Source: Patescibacteria group bacterium (GTDB lineage Bacteria; Patescibacteriota; Minisyncoccia; Phycocordibacterales; DATDWN01). Taken from it: a stretch of 6,932 nucleotides of DNA. This document shows positions 4,983-6,932 of the stretch, piece by piece. Made by a program: the position numbers and the translations under genes. Under the pieces are notes generated by a model. It was not told the DNA's origin. It ran no database searches and saw only the letters and a program-made list of their open reading frames with translations. The stretch spans positions 1 through 6,932 of the forward strand of contig JAUPVY010000030.1 in NCBI GenBank assembly GCA_030916785.1, read 5' to 3'. Within the stretch, counting starts at the first letter, position 1; each line of letters starts with the position of its first letter.

Positions 4983-6932
4983 CTACTGAAAACGATTTCT
5001 CTCCTCAATTATCTCCGGTCTATTTGCTCTCATTTCAGCTATCATAGCTGCTTTTTTACTACCCTTAAATCCTGTTCCTGCTGGTATGAGTCTACCCAAA
5101 ATAACGTTCTCCATAAGACCAGCTAGTTTATCGGCAGTTCCCTTAATTGCACTTGAGATAAGCATACGAGTTGTGTGCTGGAATGATGCGGCCGCAAGGA
5201 AACTCTTTCGTGAAAGAGAAACGTCTGTAATACCCATAACCACTCCTTCTGCTTTGGCCTCCTCCTGACCTAATGCTTTTACTCTTTCGTTTTCTTCAGC
5301 TAGGAATGCTAGCTCAACCAAATCTCCCTCTAGGAATACAGTGTCTCCTGGATTCTTGATTCTCTTTCTTGAGAACATCTGTCGAACAATTGTCTCGATG
5401 TGTTTTCTAGAAACATTTTCTCCTTGTAGTTCGTAAGGTTTGTTGATTTCGTGGATGATATAATCAATAGTTTTGTCCTTGCCTGCGTATTTGAATAATT
5501 CATCTATATCAGCAGAACCATCGGTAATCATATCTCCTCTTTTAACCTCATCCCCCACCTTAACGTGAATTGTACGGTTAAGAGATGTTGAATACTCAAT
5601 CTTGTCCTTAGTCTTTGTTCTATCTTCTAAGTTTGGAGTGATTGTTATAACTTTCTCTTTATCTGTGATTCTGATATCTGAAATAGTACCACTAACTGAA
5701 CAAACCACAGCAGGATTTTTTGGTTTTCTTTTCTCAAACAATTCCTCAACTCTTGGAAGACCTGAAATAATATCTCCTCCAACTGAAGCGGCACCTCCGG
5801 CGTGTTTTGTGTTCATTGAAAGCTGTGTTCCTGGTTCACCGATAGCCTGTCCTGCAATTGTTCCGACTGCCTCACCTAGTTCAACTATTTTGTTTCTACC
5901 AAGATCTGTTCCGTAACATTTCACACAAATACCATTCAAAGTCTTACATGAAAGTGGTGATCTAACACTAACAGAAGTGACTCCTGCTGTTTCTATTGTC
6001 TGTGCATCTTTCTTACTAAGTAGATCGTCTTTTTTGAACAAAACTTTACCATCTTTTGTCACGACATCTGCAGCAAGAAATCTACCTTTGATGTGTTTCA
6101 CTATAGGTACTTCTATACCTGATATAGCAAACTTATCAATAATAACGCCTTCTTTAGTACCACAATCTGCTTCTGTAATAATAGTATCCTGTGCCACAAC
6201 GAACATTTTACGAGTTAGATATCCTGATTTCGCAGTGTTTAGAGCGGTGTCTGTAAGGCCCTTTCTTGAACCGTGAGTAGTGATGAAATATTCAAGAGGA
6301 GTAAGACCTTCTTTTGAACATGAGATAATTGGAAATTCGATTGTTTCTCCCTCGATGTTTGTAATAAGTCCTTGCATTCCGGCCATCTGAGTAATATTAC
6401 CCATAGAACCTCTAGCTCCAGAATAAACCATATCTCCCACTGAACCGTTTTTTGGAAGAGTGTCTGGCATAAGTTTTTCTAGCTCAGCCTTTGCTCCGTG
6501 CCAAATTTCTATGATTTGTCTCAATCTTTCCTCTTTTGAAATAAGACCCATGTTGAAGTGATCAACTATGGCTTTAGATTTTTCTTTTGACTTATCAACG
6601 ATTTCTTTCTTTCCTTCTGGGATGATGATGTCATCAATACCCCAAGTAGTTCCAGAATGTGTTGCGTATTTGAATCCGAAATTTTTAATTTGGTCTATGA
6701 TTTTTGGCACATTTTCAATACCATATTTTACAATAAAATCATCCACCAATGAAACTGTTTTCTTTTTGTTGATTTCACCATTCATGAATGGATAGTCTCT
6801 AGGCAAAACTGAGTTGAACAAAAGTCTTCCCACTGTAGTTTCAAACAATTTACCATCAAATTGTTTGTATTTTTCTGAAGAAGAAGGCAAAACTTTTATC
6901 TTAGCTCTGAATGATACTGCGTTCAAATCGTA
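4983..6932 (-). CDS. rpoC: DNA-directed RNA polymerase subunit beta-prime (RpoC), C-terminal part
   Basis: The last 649 residues of RNA polymerase beta-prime; the reading frame continues through the right edge, so the N-terminus, including the catalytic NADFDGD loop, is outside. Numbering from the first codon in the window: TTVGR at 32-36, GIDDIIIPE at 98-106, the F-loop region SGARGSMGNITQMAGMQGL at 171-189, the bridge helix THGSRKG...SGYLTRK at about 219-242, the second zinc site with Cys257, Cys329, Cys336 and Cys339, and the trigger loop from GEPGTQLS to GGDIISGLPRV (365-393). The C-terminal ASFQHTTRMLISSAI and NVILGRLIPAGTGF close the active-site module. There is no SI3 insertion in the trigger loop, unlike E. 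coli. The trigger loop reads MNTKH where the bacterial consensus is MRTFH. The stop is TAG at 4983-4985. rpoB would be expected upstream, outside the window. Confidence 0.98.
   Translation of the reverse strand, partial: YDLNAVSFRAKIKVLPSSSEKYKQFDGKLFETTVGRLLFNSVLPRDYPFMNGEINKKKTVSLVDDFIVKYGIENVPKIIDQIKNFGFKYATHSGTTWGIDDIIIPEGKKEIVDKSKEKSKAIVDHFNMGLISKEERLRQIIEIWHGAKAELEKLMPDTLPKNGSVGDMVYSGARGSMGNITQMAGMQGLITNIEGETIEFPIISCSKEGLTPLEYFITTHGSRKGLTDTALNTAKSGYLTRKMFVVAQDTIITEADCGTKEGVIIDKFAISGIEVPIVKHIKGRFLAADVVTKDGKVLFKKDDLLSKKDAQTIETAGVTSVSVRSPLSCKTLNGICVKCYGTDLGRNKIVELGEAVGTIAGQAIGEPGTQLSMNTKHAGGAASVGGDIISGLPRVEELFEKRKPKNPAVVCSVSGTISDIRITDKEKVITITPNLEDRTKTKDKIEYSTSLNRTIHVKVGDEVKRGDMITDGSADIDELFKYAGKDKTIDYIIHEINKPYELQGENVSRKHIETIVRQMFSRKRIKNPGDTVFLEGDLVELAFLAEENERVKALGQEEAKAEGVVMGITDVSLSRKSFLAAASFQHTTRMLISSAIKGTADKLAGLMENVILGRLIPAGTGFKGSKKAAMIAEMRANRPEIIEERNRFQ

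Noticed and set aside
4976..4985. Shine-Dalgarno-like AGGAGG directly overlapping the rpoC stop codon, as if a following gene began here
   Set aside because: No ATG, GTG or TTG follows at usable distance and no open frame continues. It might be the remnant of a gene displaced by the repeat element, but nothing supports this.
5602..6276. Plus-strand open frames of about 100 codons opposite rpoC
   Set aside because: These are shadows of a highly conserved RpoC frame, with no ribosome-binding sites or recognisable protein features.
1..6932. Alternative genetic code (UGA as Gly, as in Gracilibacteria and Absconditabacteria), suggested by the fact that all six visible stops are TAA or TAG
   Set aside because: All long conserved genes are uninterrupted under the standard code, glycine is encoded by ordinary GGN codons, and six stops are too few to show that TGA is avoided.

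Overview
The window looks like chromosomal DNA from a Candidate Phyla Radiation bacterium (Patescibacteria, Parcubacteria-like). This rests on remembered family features, not on a search: a sigma factor with a long lysine-rich N-terminus and an SPDLT-type insertion in region 2, a UvrD-like helicase with a TYTDAGVRAM-type motif Ia, compact AT-rich genes, and housekeeping genes that mostly lack Shine-Dalgarno sequences. The standard code fits: tryptophan is TGG and no long frame is broken by TGA. All supported genes lie on the minus strand, so transcription runs from right to left.

From right to left: the C-terminal ~649 residues of RpoC (RNA polymerase beta-prime) enter from the right edge. 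A 225-base gap follows, holding a GC-richer Y-shaped inverted-repeat element. Next is an unrecognised 166-residue membrane-anchored protein, then dnaG (primase) and rpoD (primary sigma factor). dnaG and rpoD overlap by 11 bases, which is the core of the classical macromolecular-synthesis operon without a visible rpsU. The cluster ends in a symmetrical 12-bp terminator. Downstream are two tiny zinc-ribbon genes (66 and about 62 codons) in a clearly GC-richer patch, each with a strong Shine-Dalgarno and its own hairpin terminator; the first also has a near-consensus sigma-70 promoter. At the left edge is the first 185 codons of a UvrD/Rep-family helicase, cut by the window boundary.

Functionally, the core genes make the transcription machine (RpoC plus the sigma factor that directs it) and the primase for replication; the helicase is a repair or recombination enzyme. 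The two zinc-ribbon cassettes look like a separate, possibly acquired module. I see no defence system, CRISPR array, tRNA or rRNA. The most notable observations are the Pol II-like Asn in the RpoC trigger loop, the paired zinc-ribbon cassettes, and the structured repeat downstream of rpoC.
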